From Marisa cornuarietis (taxonomy: Eukaryota; Mollusca; Gastropoda; Architaenioglossa; Ampullariidae), in contig SMMW01000080.1 of assembly GCA_004794655.1 (NCBI GenBank), positions 1,822,501-1,886,500 of the forward strand: a DNA stretch of 64,000 bases. Reading direction: 5' to 3'. Below the pieces are notes generated by a model. The model saw only the letters and a program-made list of their open reading frames with translations, was not told the DNA's origin and made no database searches. Within the stretch, counting starts at the first letter, position 1. Every line of letters begins with the position of its first letter. Made by a program: the position numbers and the translations under genes. This document shows, piece after piece, positions 25,555 through 36,323 of this stretch.

Positions 25555-25800
25555 ATTTCGGGCTATTCCGACGCTGAAAGTCTGCATTTCTCGTGGTTCT
25601 GAAAACTGCTACTTTAGCACGAGAAATGCAGACTTTCGTCGGCCGAATAATCCCAACTGTCGCTCATTCTCTCTCTGTTTGGTGTTGACTGCTACCAATG
25701 TTGTGAATAGTGTACTAGTGTGACGTAGTACACTGTTAGCGGCGCTGGTTGATCACAGGTGCGAATCGCGTACCTTGCTAGCGGATAATTAATTAACGGA
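25555..25800. repeat. right arm of the large inverted repeat, with internal hairpin
   Basis: Reverse complement of 23945-24160. It holds a strong hairpin: 25565-25595 pairs with 25618-25648 around a 22-nt loop, with one small bulge. Possibly a foldback or MITE-type element. Confidence 0.75.
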
Positions 25801-25902
25801 TGATGTTTCTTTCTGTTATCTACATGCTTTATTGTTCAATTATCAGAGAGGAAATAAAGTGATACATCACACTCATATTATTAACACTATTTATCCTCAC
25901 AG

Positions 25903-25938
25903 TGGACTAGTCGATGGGATTTTATTCCTCAGGGTCGA
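25903..25938 (+). pseudogene. truncated A-type exon 3 stub
   Basis: After an acceptor ending 'cctcacag' the first dozen codons align with A exon 3 (GLVDGILFL), with the same intron context as 39420-39498. The match ends where repeat Y copy 2 begins. Confidence 0.65.
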
Positions 25939-25942
25939 ATGC

Positions 25943-26490
25943 CCCCGATTGAAATTTCGAACGGTATTTTGAAAACTTATATCTATTAACCTACAATAAA
26001 GACAACTATCTGTGATACACCATTTTAAAGAGCATTTTAAAAACTTTTATGTGGTGTGAATTTTATGAAACATAGGTTTTGCTTTTTTGTACTAATATCA
26101 AATGAAATATTATAACTGTACGGGGCGGAACTCATAGATTAGAAAGAAAGCGCAAATCTTGAAATATACAGAAAAAATATATAAATAAAGTGCCAGACAA
26201 ACATATATTTTATTAGAATACACATTAGACTTTGAATATTACTTACTGTTTTTTTCTCATTTTTTGGTTGTTGGAGTACAAATTCATGTCAAATTAAGTT
26301 ACCGGCAACCGACTTCAATATGGCGCTTGATCAAGTCACACAGTTGACTTTCGGATATAAAGAAATACGTGATTGGTTTTTTTCAGCCTTTAAAGTGAAG
26401 TAATCCAAGGTGGAACAACTCCTAAATGTTCCAGTAGTTTCCTCCCTTATGTATTCATTCATTTGCGAACAGGGCAATGAGTTGTATGAA
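25943..26490. repeat. repeat Y, copy 2
   Basis: Matches 23232-23800 and 39843-40400. Confidence 0.7.
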
Positions 26491-27164
26491 AATTGTAAAT
26501 TGTATCAAAATCATTATGCGACCTTATAGAAGGAGACCAGATAAAATCGACTATGAACAAAATCTCTACACACAAATTAGCATACCAACTATCGAAACAC
26601 ATAACTATACCTACTCACATACGCGACACCTGCTTCACACATAAAAAACCTCGACACCTTCAAGGAGAAATCATCTTTAAGGCCAATAGCCAGCGAAATA
26701 AATCTAAGAAACCGGTATCAACATTTCCTCTGAAAGCCTCTCACTGATCAGTGAGTGTTACAACTCATTAACTCGTGACAATTATCCAGTCTTTTACCAA
26801 AGAACAACGAGTGTCTCGGGCTGTCCAGTTTACAAGCTGATTTGGGTGAGCACAATACTCACTCGTTCTAACACATTCCTTAATGAAAATGTTCCTGCCA
26901 TCAGACGTGGCAGCTGATTTAGCGACAACATTAACCTTTCAACGGCCCGTAAACTGAAGCTGCCACTGGTTGTACACAGGGAGTAGACATCAGGGGCAGT
27001 GTTCGCCAGTTTATTTGTTGTAGTCTCGTCAAACCACGACTCCAAACTGAGTTCAAACAGACGATGCCATTGATTGCTCATTTGCAGAAATCAAGCGAAT
27101 GAACAGATAACATCCTTGAGTGAAGAAGATCCCTAAGGCAGGTTTCCTTTAAAAAAAAAAAGAG

Positions 27165-27400
27165 ACAGCACAGTAGACCACATCTTGTTTGCCAACACCA
27201 ACTCAGAAGAAGCTCACAAACTTTGAAAAAGATTTTGATTCAGTTTTTAAAAGAAAGCTTATGGTGATTATGCAGCCATAAAATGGTGTAATCAATGTTG
27301 GTAAACATGACTCAGGTATACTTAGACATCTCCTGGAGACATTCAATGTTTATTTATTAATGAAGACCACAGATCTCACATTAAGATAAAACAAAACAAA
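27165..27400 (+). mobile_element. decayed LINE reverse-transcriptase fragment
   Basis: Reads RDSTVDHI and, after a frame break, KDFDSV, which resemble the RT stretch with 'STVDHI' and 'FEKAFDSV'. Multiple stops. Confidence 0.4.
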
Positions 27401-27964
27401 ACATGGCAGTGACAATTTAAGCCGCAATTTAAAGTGTTACAACGCTAGAGGACGCATAGTAGACTTGTTTCTACACCTTAAGGGGATGTAAGATGTTATG
27501 TATATATATATATGTTATATATATATTTTTAATATATGTTTATTTATATGTTTTAAAGTATTATTATATTATTAAAGTGATGTCCCTTTGCCTTAACGGC
27601 TAGAGGGAAATATTTTTTTTTTATTTTATTATTTTTCTGTTAATTTGGATATTTGTTGGATAATGGAGTACTGTGTTCGTTCAATAATTAATCAGATAGC
27701 ACTACAATTATTATTATTATTATTATTATTCCCTTTTCCACGCGTTCTCCCCTTTTTCTTTTCTGTCGTCTTGGTTTCGTAAATTTCTCCCTCTCATGAT
27801 TATTGTTGTTATAATTAGTAAAGCGCCATGAGCTTGCTCATAAGGATACAGTGCTAACCATTAATATTATTATTATTAACAATCCAGAAAATGATCTAAT
27901 CAATGGTAGTAAACATGATATTTAGATATACTTAGACATTCTTAAATATTGTTTTGATTTTAGG

Positions 27965-28215
27965 AGACGATGTAAAACTAGTTTCAGATACAGTGACTGA
28001 TTTTTTAAAATTAATCTTGTATCTTAAACGATAAGTAAATTAGGGTAAGAATTTAATTTAGATAAATCTAATACTGCTACTTTTAAGGAACAAAAGCTTA
28101 TCTCTGCTAAAAAGAAATCGTTCTGCGGTAATCAGTACATATCTGTGGCAAATATCTATATCTTGCCCCCTATATGTCCACGCGTTAATCTGTCTTTCAT
28201 GCCATAAATGACATG
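27965..28215 (+). mobile_element. decayed LINE reverse-transcriptase fragment
   Basis: Resembles the RT palm and following segment: GDDVKLVSDTVTD, then after a frame shift NLDKSNTATF. Duplicated at 42195-42445. Confidence 0.5.
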
Positions 28216-28490
28216 CCTAGGTTCACTCCCCTTCCCCAGCTCGACCCCGTTGGGGGGAACGGGTACCTGACTCCATAGGGTTGGGGAAGGTAAAGCAGCG
28301 AAGGAGAGGAGGTGGGCTGTGGGCACCACCCTCACGTAAAGCTGCCCCCCCCCAAGTTTAGTGAGGTCTCTAACACCTCACTCACACCCGACCGATTAAT
28401 GTCATGCAACGACCTTTTTGTGTACCTCATTGTACCCTGGTGTCTACACTTTAGTATTATTATTTGATTTCCCAATTTTTGTGCATGCTC
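28216..28490. other. GC-richer block, unassigned
   Basis: Contains C- and G-runs around 28240-28360. No recognised gene. It does not occur after copy 2 of block Z, so it may be an insertion. Confidence 0.4.
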
Positions 28491-29062
28491 TCTTACCCCA
28501 TGAATCTTAAAACAAGTAGCCCCTATCCACCTAATAAATTCAGTGTCATTTCTACTAGACCGCTATCTACATTTCCACGGCAATTAATCTACAAGTAATT
28601 TTATCCATACACACCATTTTATACTCTGCGAAAACACTATAAAATCCGAGGCTGGCAGCAAAAGTACAGTTTGGCTTTGTTTGGTGATTCTTATGTTTTG
28701 GACCACGAGACAGGGAGAAAGAGAAACAGCAACAAAAAACATAGTTTGAAAAAGTAAGTGGTTTAATTTGTGATTGTTTTTCATCTTTTGTTTATCTTTT
28801 TCTGATTATTGTTTCAAAGTTAATTTCCTTTTACTCCTATTTGTTAATGACAGCGGAAGTTAACAGTTTCTAATTAAATTGCTTTAAAGAAGGTATTCGC
28901 TCACTCTTGAACTGTACATCACAAAAAGGCTTAAGGGCTTTTAATTAAAAAAAACTAGTTAAAATGCAGTAATTGGCTGAGTAATTTCTATGTGTCTGCT
29001 CATATATTTTATGTAGTGAAATATACTAAACTGATATACGGACAGATACCTTCCGTACCTCT
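28491..29062. other. upstream flank of B1
   Basis: 28530-28680 matches 43755-43900. 28860-29050 matches the region upstream of B2 (46300-46550) and a block in B1 intron 1 (34540-34770). No gene seen. Confidence 0.6.
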
Positions 29063-29155
29063 TGGAAGCCACCACGAAGCCTCCATTGCCTAACGTCAAC
29101 GACAGGGAAGTCCCATCCGCTCAGGAAGGGGTGAGAGAGGAAGAGAAGGGCAGGT
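29063..29155 (+). repeat. inverted copy of part of the ORF at 29891-30424
   Basis: Near-identical to the reverse complement of about 30132-30225. In B2 this stretch is replaced by unrelated DNA. Confidence 0.85.
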
Positions 29156-29194
29156 CGTGCAATGATCAACATACGAATTTTCATATTCGCCGTA

Positions 29195-29255
29195 ATTGTT
29201 AATGACAGCGATAGTTAACAGTTTCTAATGAATGGGCAAAGTATGAATGTAACAG
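29195..29255 (+). promoter_or_regulatory. proximal promoter of B1, cut off by an insertion
   Basis: Aligns with B2 46687-46745 ('taatgacagcgatagttaac'). TATGAATG at 29242 is the TATA-equivalent. The match stops at 29255 and resumes at 31942. Confidence 0.7.
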
Positions 29256-29386
29256 GGTGGGGTGAGGTTCGCTCTCTTAATCTCACCACAATGATAACAC
29301 GACACCGTCGTGGGTTTAGTCCGGTTTACTAGTGTGTCAGAGGATAGGTCTGACTAGGCGAAAGCTCTAACACTCCTTGGTGGGGC

Positions 29387-29620
29387 GATGCGTCCACCTC
29401 TCTTCTCTCCGTTCGACTGTCCTCTCTCCTCCCTCTCTCAGCCTCTTATTCCCCATCACACCCGACTTTTCCCTAAGCCCTGTCCTTGTTACTAGGCGAC
29501 CCCCTCCCGCTCCTATTCGGCCGGGTCGCCATTCGGCCAGTGGTTTTCCCCAACCCCCTCCCACTCTCTTTCGGTCACAAGGTTGTCGACCGGCCGGTGC
29601 ATGTCACCTACCTTTCTTTC

Positions 29621-29661
<41 letters not shown>

Positions 29662-29709
29662 TGCGTGTGTGTACCTGTGTCTGTGCGTGCCATACCCCAT
29701 ACTACTATA
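29387..29709. repeat. LTR-like direct repeat, left copy
   Basis: Near-identical to 31596-31943 apart from GT-tract length. Includes a (GT)n run at about 29623-29657. Could be the LTRs of a - strand element: next to the right copy, the - strand reads TGGGGCGCCAAG, which starts like a primer-binding site. The ends do not show clean TG/CA, so this is tentative. Confidence 0.5.
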
Positions 29710-29890
29710 CACACCCCTTTGAGGAGAAATGTCGTCCTCGACATTTAAACCTTCAACCCCGGTTTTTCCAATATAAACATACTACAAACATATATATGAC
29801 ACAGAGTAAATGAATCTACATATGTTCAATCACAATATCGTCAAAGTCCTTTCCTCATAAAGCCCGAATAACGTGCGAGTCTGTGTGTGT
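29710..29890. other. interior of the insertion, no gene seen
   Basis: Between the left direct repeat and the stop of the - strand ORF. Nothing recognised. Confidence 0.4.
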
Positions 29891-30424
29891 TTACAACAGT
29901 GGCCAGACAGCCTCAATTACCATGCTTATAACACTCTCAGGAAGTTTTTCTGCGGACAGTTTGTTCAGCAACAAGTTAATTTTCTGGCACCTTAGGCTAT
30001 CGTCTGGGCTCGGCTGCTGGCGAAGTACAAATTCGTCTGCTCTCATCCACGCTGGTTGCTGACGTGGCCTTGCTGACACTCGAGGGGCGTGGTGTGGTGA
30101 CGGTGGTGGTGTGACCACCACATGCTGCCTGGCGCCCTCCTCCTCCTCTCTCCCCCCTTCCTGAGCGGATGGGACTTCCCTGTCGTTGACGTTAGGCAAT
30201 GGAGGCTTCGTGGTGGCTTCCAAATCTGGATCAGGGGCTGGACGAGGTAGCTCCATCTCGTTTTCGTCCCTACCCTGCTCTTCCTCGCCGTTAACAGCAC
30301 TCGCCATCGGTTGCCCTCTTGACCTGGTGGCTGGCCGCCGTGTATGTACGAGTACAGCGCTGATTGGTTGGTCTTTGACCTTCTTTTCCCATATGCAAAT
30401 GAGCCAGCCTCGTTCCGTATACAT
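29891..30424 (-). CDS. unknown 177-codon ORF, probably from a transposable element
   Basis: An open frame on the - strand within the promoter insertion. It is rich in Pro, Glu and Arg, with an acidic stretch (REEEEGARQ) and the motif RQQPAWMRADEFVL, loosely like linker segments of LTR-retrotransposon polyproteins. The C-terminus (KINLLLNKLSAEKLPESV) could be helical. A second Met at about residue 40 is an alternative start. Part of it recurs inverted at 29063-29155, so the sequence is repeated nearby. No catalytic motif is visible and no function is assigned. It may be a fragment of a longer frame. Confidence 0.35.
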   Translation of the reverse strand: MYTERGWLICIWEKKVKDQPISAVLVHTRRPATRSRGQPMASAVNGEEEQGRDENEMELPRPAPDPDLEATTKPPLPNVNDREVPSAQEGGREEEEGARQHVVVTPPPSPHHAPRVSARPRQQPAWMRADEFVLRQQPSPDDSLRCQKINLLLNKLSAEKLPESVISMVIEAVWPLL

Positions 30425-30452
30425 TTCAAGTCAGAAGTTATAGAATGCAATC

Positions 30453-31272
30453 CACGGACCTTCATCTACTGGATAAGTGTCTCAGGTTTATATCCGGTGT
30501 AAGTCTCGGCTTTCCTTATCAGCCCACCCGTGTTTCCGGTTCCGGTTTGCTATGCCAAGAGACACGGACCTTCATTTAATTTTTTAATAAAGGTCAGTGG
30601 TTTGCAGACGTAAATGGATTCGAAAAAAATGGACAGGTGCAAATAGTTGTATTATTGGATGTCATACCAATAAAGTGAGATGCCGTTCTCCTCAACAAAA
30701 ACTAAACATCTATCCTCGTCGCCATCATAGCTTACAAAAGCAACCGACCTTAACAACGGTGGGGACTTCCCTATTGTCGTCTGCTAGTAAATGGCGTTGT
30801 CGTGAACTCAAGTGTTACCACGAACCTTCATCTGTGGCATTTATTAAATTAATTCTTAAAGTATAGGCTTTTTGTAACAGAATAATCTATATAATTGTTT
30901 CCAAAAAATCAAAAACAATGCTTTTTTAAAAAAAATTGTTAGTGGTAGAGCAAGTCAATAGCATCTGTTGTGACAATGTTTTTATACGATAAAATTGACG
31001 ATAAACCCACATGCGTTTTCTAGAAACAACCAAAATACATTTTAAAGAAAATACTACTGTTGATTTTGCAATCAGTCTTCTTTAACAAGGTTCTTATGAC
31101 GGAAAAGCTTAATTACTTCTAAAATTTCTTCGACGTTAGGAAAACCCACCATTTTGAAATCGGAAACGGAAGTGAAAACCGAACGTCTGTAGGGTTTGTT
31201 ACAATTGGCCACTCCTATGATAGCGCAAAGAGGCAACGAATGAGACACTCATCCAGTAGATGAAGGTCCGTG
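30453..31272. mobile_element. 820-bp DNA transposon, 32-bp TIRs, 8-bp target duplication
   Basis: Terminal inverted repeats 30453-30484 and 31241-31272 (starting CACGGACCTTCATC) match with one mismatch. Both flanks carry ATGCAATC (30445-30452 and 31273-31280). Removing the element restores a continuous minisatellite. The terminal motif recurs internally in direct orientation at 30563 and 30819. An 8-bp duplication fits hAT or P-type elements. The only ORF of note (30597-30866, 89 codons) has an N-terminal CIIGC that could be a THAP-like zinc-finger remnant, but this is weak. It is non-autonomous. Confidence 0.85.
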
Positions 31273-31280
31273 ATGCAATC

Positions 31281-31560
31281 TATAAATATAGATTTCTAAT
31301 GTATAGCTAGAATGCATTCTATAGCTAAAGAATTGAAAGGTATATATAAAATGAATTGGATAGCAACTTCTGAGTATAATATAAATGAAACACTTCGGTT
31401 TTTACCGAGTTTTTCTCTCTCTAGCTATACATTGCAATGTATAATTATAAGTATAAAATGCAATGTTTAGCTATAGAATGCAATCTATAAGTATAGAATG
31501 AATTGTATAAATATAAAATGCAATCTATAAGTATAAATTGCAATGTATAGCTAGAAATAG
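31281..31560. repeat. AT-rich minisatellite
   Basis: Irregular tandem units of roughly 20-25 bp around 'aatgcaatctataagtatag'. A short part lies left of the transposon at about 30437-30452. Confidence 0.75.
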
Positions 31561-31595
31561 CAAATTTGAGAAAATTCCCCTCTTGGCGCCCCATA

Positions 31596-31829
31596 GATGC
31601 GTCCACCTCTCTTCTCTCCGTTCGACTGTCCTCTCTCCTCCCTCTCTCACCCTCTTATTCCCCATCACACCCGACTTTTCCCTAAGCCCTGTCCTTGTTA
31701 CTAGGCGACCCCCTCCCGCTCCCCATCGGCCGGGTCGCCATTCGGCCAGTGGTTTTCCCCAACCCCCTCCCACTCTCTTTCGGTCACAAGGTTGTCGACC
31801 GGCCGGTGCATGTCCCCTACCTTTCTATC

Positions 31830-31908
<79 letters not shown>

Positions 31909-31943
31909 CTGTGTCTGTGCGTGCCATACCCCATACTACTATA
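31596..31943. repeat. LTR-like direct repeat, right copy
   Basis: Near-identical to 29387-29709, with a longer (GT)n tract at 31832-31905. Confidence 0.6.
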
Positions 31944-32043
31944 TGAATAACAGAGTTGTCACAACGGTCAGCAGCAGGAACCACAGCTCCATCAACCGCC
32001 ATCGCTGCTGTCGTCGTCTTCTCGCTCATCACAAACCTCAGCC
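31942..32043 (+). promoter_or_regulatory. restored core promoter and 5' UTR of B1
   Basis: TATGAATA at 31942-31949 sits 19 nt before 'acaacggtcagcagcag', exactly as TATAAATA does in B2. The 5' UTR then matches B2 up to the ATG. A TATA-like box is therefore kept, but the upstream promoter is 2.7 kb away. Confidence 0.65.
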
Positions 32044-34820
32044 ATGAAGTGCATCATGCTCCTCGCTCTTCTGGTGGTTGGTGAGTTGTGTTTCTTGTCT
32101 TTGTAAATACTTATCTCAGTAGAAGAAGTAACAACACTGTGTACTCAGAGTCTCAAACAGACTTCAAATAGTCGCCTAGCGTGCTCATAGTCGCTAACGT
32201 AGTCGTAGTGGCTAAAGATCTTCGTTGTCGTTACTGTACGCGGTATCGTTACGGTTGACAGCGCTGCTTTAAAAGTCGGGTAACCCTAAACATTCCCTGC
32301 GAGGTGGGAGCACGAAAATTACAGACGACTAAATAGTTTTTTATCACATTGCCACATATTTCCGAAAGTAATGCGAGTTAAACTTGCATCCGATTGGATA
32401 ACAATATGTTTTTATATGAAAATTCTACTGGCACAGCAAATAAACATGGTGTTTCGTGTTTCGTGCGTTACTCCAGTCGATTCCTACAGCCACGTATCCA
32501 TTTCTGAATTCTTTGCTTCTGTATTATCAGTTATTTTAAGAAATGGAAATGGCTTTACCGTCCATGAGCAACTGCAAGTTGCGGAAAATTCTTTCAACTG
32601 ACGACATTTTGCTTTAAAGACTGACTTCACACAGTCTAGCAGCTGTGACAGCAGTCCGTTTAACTGTCTGCACTGACTATTGTCTTTGTCTTTAAGTAAA
32701 ACTTTTACCACTGGCAACACGGTATTTATTTATTTATTTATTGCTGAACTAGAGCACATTCCCATATTCAAATTGCCCACTGGGACAAATAAACTTGGTC
32801 ATTGTCATTGTCACTGTTACCTCTACGAGGATATTGTCACGAACCGGCTGGTTCAAGGCCAGAGCAAAATGGTCGAGTTCTAAATTTAAGTAAAAGTAGG
32901 AACTTCAGCAATACTAAGCGGTGAGGGAACAATAGAGTTAAGTGTGTTTTTACAACCGTTGGTCGACCGCTAGTATCAGTAGGGCCTGGGAACTGGCCGG
33001 TTAGGCAAGAACGGACCCTAGTATCGCCTAGGGGGTAGACCGCTAATTGAGAGCCCAGCGCACCTAGCCCGGACAATGGCGGTTATTTTCCTTGCAGTAG
33101 ACGGGCCGTGTGTGACGAGCGAAGAAGGCAGACGATGGGGCGCGGTAAAGTGGTTATTAGGCAAGGGTTATGATAGGTTATGTAGTGACCAGCGAGAGGG
33201 TATGGCAGACCACGTGGGTAACCTGCAGACCAATGCACGATTGGCTAGTAAAGAAGCGCGTGTGTCGCGAGGAAATGCGAGAGTGCAAGAGCCAATGGGA
33301 AGCCTCTGACACACCTGACCACGTGGACGCTGAGAAAAGACAAGGGAAGTGGCTTTTTCGCTCCAACCCTCGAAGGAGGTAGATGTGTGTACCGCCAGGT
33401 GGGTGCCGGGTACAAGAGATCGGCGTTGGTCCATCTCTATCTACAGTGGCCTGTATTTCCACCAGCTAGTACCACTCGGGTCTAGTGGTGTGATAATAAG
33501 GTCACGAAGACAGCCTGACAGGGAGAGGAAGAACGCCCGCTCTGAGTCAAGAGCGTATGCAGCCGCGTGAGTGAAGGCGACGGGTCTCAAGAGACGGAAC
33601 TACACCTGTCGTACGTTCCAGAGGTCTGGGGACAGGGTTCCCGGGGAATCAGGCCAAAGAGGCAGCCAGAGCCACGGCGGAAGAGGGCGACACAAGTCGT
33701 CAAGAATACAGCGTGTGTTCAGTGGACCATCCCAGTGTGAAGGGCTGAAGCAGTTCAAGAAGGGGTTTCCAGGACTGGTGGTCAGAGAACGGACTACGGG
33801 TCCGTGTCGTATGTATTTTAAGTGTAAACATCTGATGTTGTTTGTGTATGAGCGGGAGTAACAACTCTCAACAGATCTTTGTACCTATATGGAATGTCAC
33901 TATATTATCCTATGATCTTTTAGTGTGCTCAATCTGATTTTACTTTGTGTGTAATTATAATTTTATATGTTTTCCAACCTTGTCTGTTGGTTGTGTGTGC
34001 ACACGTGGGAAAACGTAGTTGTAATACGTAAGCGTGTGGAAGGTGCGAACCACGGGTGATTTGGTGTGAGGGGCTTACAGTGGGTACAGCGAGCCAGCAG
34101 AGAGTCCCATCCCCCTCGGGCTGGTTAGCCCAGATCCTCTTATCCGTGGTAATTAATTCGTCACAGATATCACCAGCCTACACACACCTCACACACATAA
34201 TTATATCTGCCCAACATACACCACAACTGGTTTGCATCGGTTATGCATGTAAGAATTAAAACACAGCGAGGGTTTTCAAATTAGCCTTTAATGATTGTTT
34301 TAGAGTCGTCGAATGTATGACGATATCTTTTACATTCTTTCACCGCTACCGTCTTCTACAAGCTACACGATTCCCTTGACATCGATAAGGAGCGGTTTCA
34401 GCCAAAAAGAAGTTCTGAGCCTGACAAACTCGCTTTCACGGTTTTCTGCTATTTCCACAATGATGATTTTATGCAGTTGGTAGGACAATCTCAGAAAATC
34501 AATGAAATTATGAATTAATGAAGCGTGTCTCGAAAGTCTCACATGGTCTGCCAGCGACTGGCTCTTCCATCTTTGTTCGCTGTTATTTTGAGAGAATAAA
34601 GTTTTCGCTCATTTGGACTCATGAAATGTGCATCAATCAGCACAAAAATTAAATTAAGAGTTATAAGGTCTTTTAATAAAAAAAAGTTTTTAAAACAATA
34701 ATTAGCTGACATCTCTGTGTTCTTGCTCAGTATATTTTATATACTGAAATATACTAAAATGAGACACATACAGATTCTTCTTATAATTAATGCTAGGAAA
34801 ATTATGCTTTCCTTTCTTCT

Positions 34821-34852
<32 letters not shown>

Positions 34853-35809
34853 CGTGTGTGGTGCGCGCGTGTCTGTAGGAAGGATATTAGTAAGCAATGT
34901 AGTAAAAGTAAAATTTCTTATTTATTGTCTTTTATATATAATGTACTTATGTTTAATGACTTGGCAAGAAGAGTACAGTGAAGTTTAATGACAGCAGGCA
35001 AAACATAATTCTACACAGTTCCCGCATTTTGGCAAGGATTCACTTTGCAATAAACATTTTCATTATTTAACAGCTTTGTAGATATCTCTAAGCAAATATC
35101 TTGCAACAGGAATAATTTTTAAGGAAAAAGTTCTTTCCACCAGGTTTTATTTCAGATTCAGTTCCTTATGCTGCAACATGCATCTTGTTCGCTACTCTTC
35201 TACGATTTGGTAAAAGCTCCCTTTTGTAATTTACCATTGCTGCAGTTTAGAAAACATTAATCTTCTCCACTAAACTCTGAATGGTCACAGGTCACAGAAA
35301 TGGCAAACTTTGTCCCCGCTTTCGATGTGACCACCCATAGTGCGCACTGCGCGTGCGCTGAATAACTGCCTACTCTTATGAGTTTAACAGTTTCATTTGT
35401 GTGCGCTTACACATCTCTTATACAGGCGTACGTGTGTATCAATGAGCCTTTGATTTATCATTTTCTCCCAACCTCTCATTTGTTAAAATGACAAAAAAAT
35501 CTCATTCTCTGGTTAGTTTTTGTTATCTTTCTCACATAAACGTCGAAACAAAAGAGGACAAAAGCAAAAAAAAAGATGGATTGAAGAAATAAAAGAAGGA
35601 AGAAAAGAAAACAACACACAAATTCAGACATTTAGCTGTATTTGAAAATATGCTCGCTCTTTTGCAGCCGCCCACGCGCGCTTTTTCTGTCCTCCTGACC
35701 TGACGAGCTTCGACTGTTTCGAGACATCTCCGGGTGTCCCCATGTGCCTGAGTGACGGGACCTGGGTCTGCGGCAACTGCGGCGTTATGCAAGCTTATTG
35801 CGAGTAAGT

Positions 35810-35855
<46 letters not shown>

Positions 35856-36323
35856 CCTGCGCGGCGGTAAATTCAGAAAAAGGTGTGTTTTGAAGTGTAT
35901 GTAAATTTACGTGTATAGCTTCTTGGCGCCGATGTGCATAGTACTTAATTAAGTATAACTGCTCTTGATGGTGTTCACTACTGGACTGTATGTACAACAG
36001 TTTTAAGATGTTGTGTAGTTACTTTGATAGAGACTTACACCCTTGCTGAAGCTGTGCTCTGCAATGAATCAATCAATCAATCACATATAATCAATCACAC
36101 TAACATCCATCCACCCAATCACACAAGTTCACATCGTCCCCTCTCTTCATCTCTTCCCCTACCACACATATACACTTGCACTTAAACCTACACGCATACC
36201 ATCACCACAACATCAGCATGGTATATGTTATCTGCTTACAGAGCCAAGGCTAATGGAAGTGGGAATCCCCCCGTCAAGACGATAGAAGCACACTGTGCAA
36301 GAACACCCAAGCCACAATGTTGA
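32044..36323 (+). CDS. B1: small secreted 8-cysteine peptide (84 aa)
   Basis: Three exons: 32044-32080, 35668-35803 and 36242-36323 (TGA); introns 3587 and 438 nt, with the same phases as the A genes. Exon 1 encodes a signal start MKCIMLLALLVV, with likely cleavage after AHA. The mature part has the spacing C-x8-C-x9-C-x7-C-x2-C-x6-C-x18-C-x7-C and ends on the eighth cysteine, without the A-type tail. Motifs are CPPDL, DCFET, CLSDG and WVCGNCG. It shares exon structure and framework with A1 and A2, so one superfamily is likely. Intron 1 is enlarged by a solo LTR and other repeats, and the promoter carries a 2.7-kb insertion, so expression may be altered. Function is unknown. Confidence 0.8.
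32690..32834. repeat. retroposon-like segment in B1 intron 1
   Basis: TATT-rich stretch and 'gggacaaataaacttggtca', which looks like a retroposon 3' tail. It is absent from B2 intron 1 and is interrupted by the LTR. Confidence 0.35.
32835..34165. mobile_element. solo LTR (1331 bp), Ty3/gypsy-like
   Basis: Begins TGTCACGAAC and ends TTCGTCACA, forming a short imperfect inverted repeat with TG/CA ends. It is flanked by identical 5-bp GATAT on both sides (32830-32834 and 34166-34170). There is no gag-pol coding sequence. The several open frames inside are short and overlapping and look spurious. It is absent from B2 intron 1. Confidence 0.8.
34171..35667. other. rest of B1 intron 1
   Basis: 34540-34770 repeats the B upstream block. 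(GT)n at 34822-34852. 34975-35660 aligns with the end of B2 intron 1 (47580-48230). Confidence 0.65.
35811..35848. repeat. (GT)n directly after the B1 exon 2 donor
   Basis: Starts a few bases after gtaagt (35804), as in B2, and ends in a GC run. Confidence 0.9.

Larger units (their letters stand above)
26500..28215. repeat. segmental duplication block Z, copy 1
   Basis: Matches 40700-42450 in order, including 'cacatacgcgacacctgctt', a repeat X-like stretch (26770-27080), a TAATATTATT-rich 3' tail and an RT fragment. Copy 1 has about 400 bp (27085-27480) not seen in copy 2. Confidence 0.75.
29256..31941. mobile_element. 2.7-kb composite insertion in the B1 promoter
   Basis: Absent from the otherwise collinear B2 promoter. 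The junctions carry similar sequence: TATGAATGTAACAG at 29242-29255 and TATGAATAACAG at 31942-31953, as expected for a target-site duplication. The interior holds two 320-350-bp direct repeats, a 177-codon ORF, a nested DNA transposon and an AT-rich minisatellite. Confidence 0.65.

Noticed and set aside
29387..31943. Naming a complete LTR retrotransposon from the paired direct repeats
   Set aside because: The repeats lack clear TG/CA ends, no pol domain is present and the left flank does not give a clean target duplication at the repeat edge.
33076..33861. Several overlapping open frames of 66-96 codons on both strands
   Set aside because: They lie inside the solo LTR, overlap one another and show no domain character.
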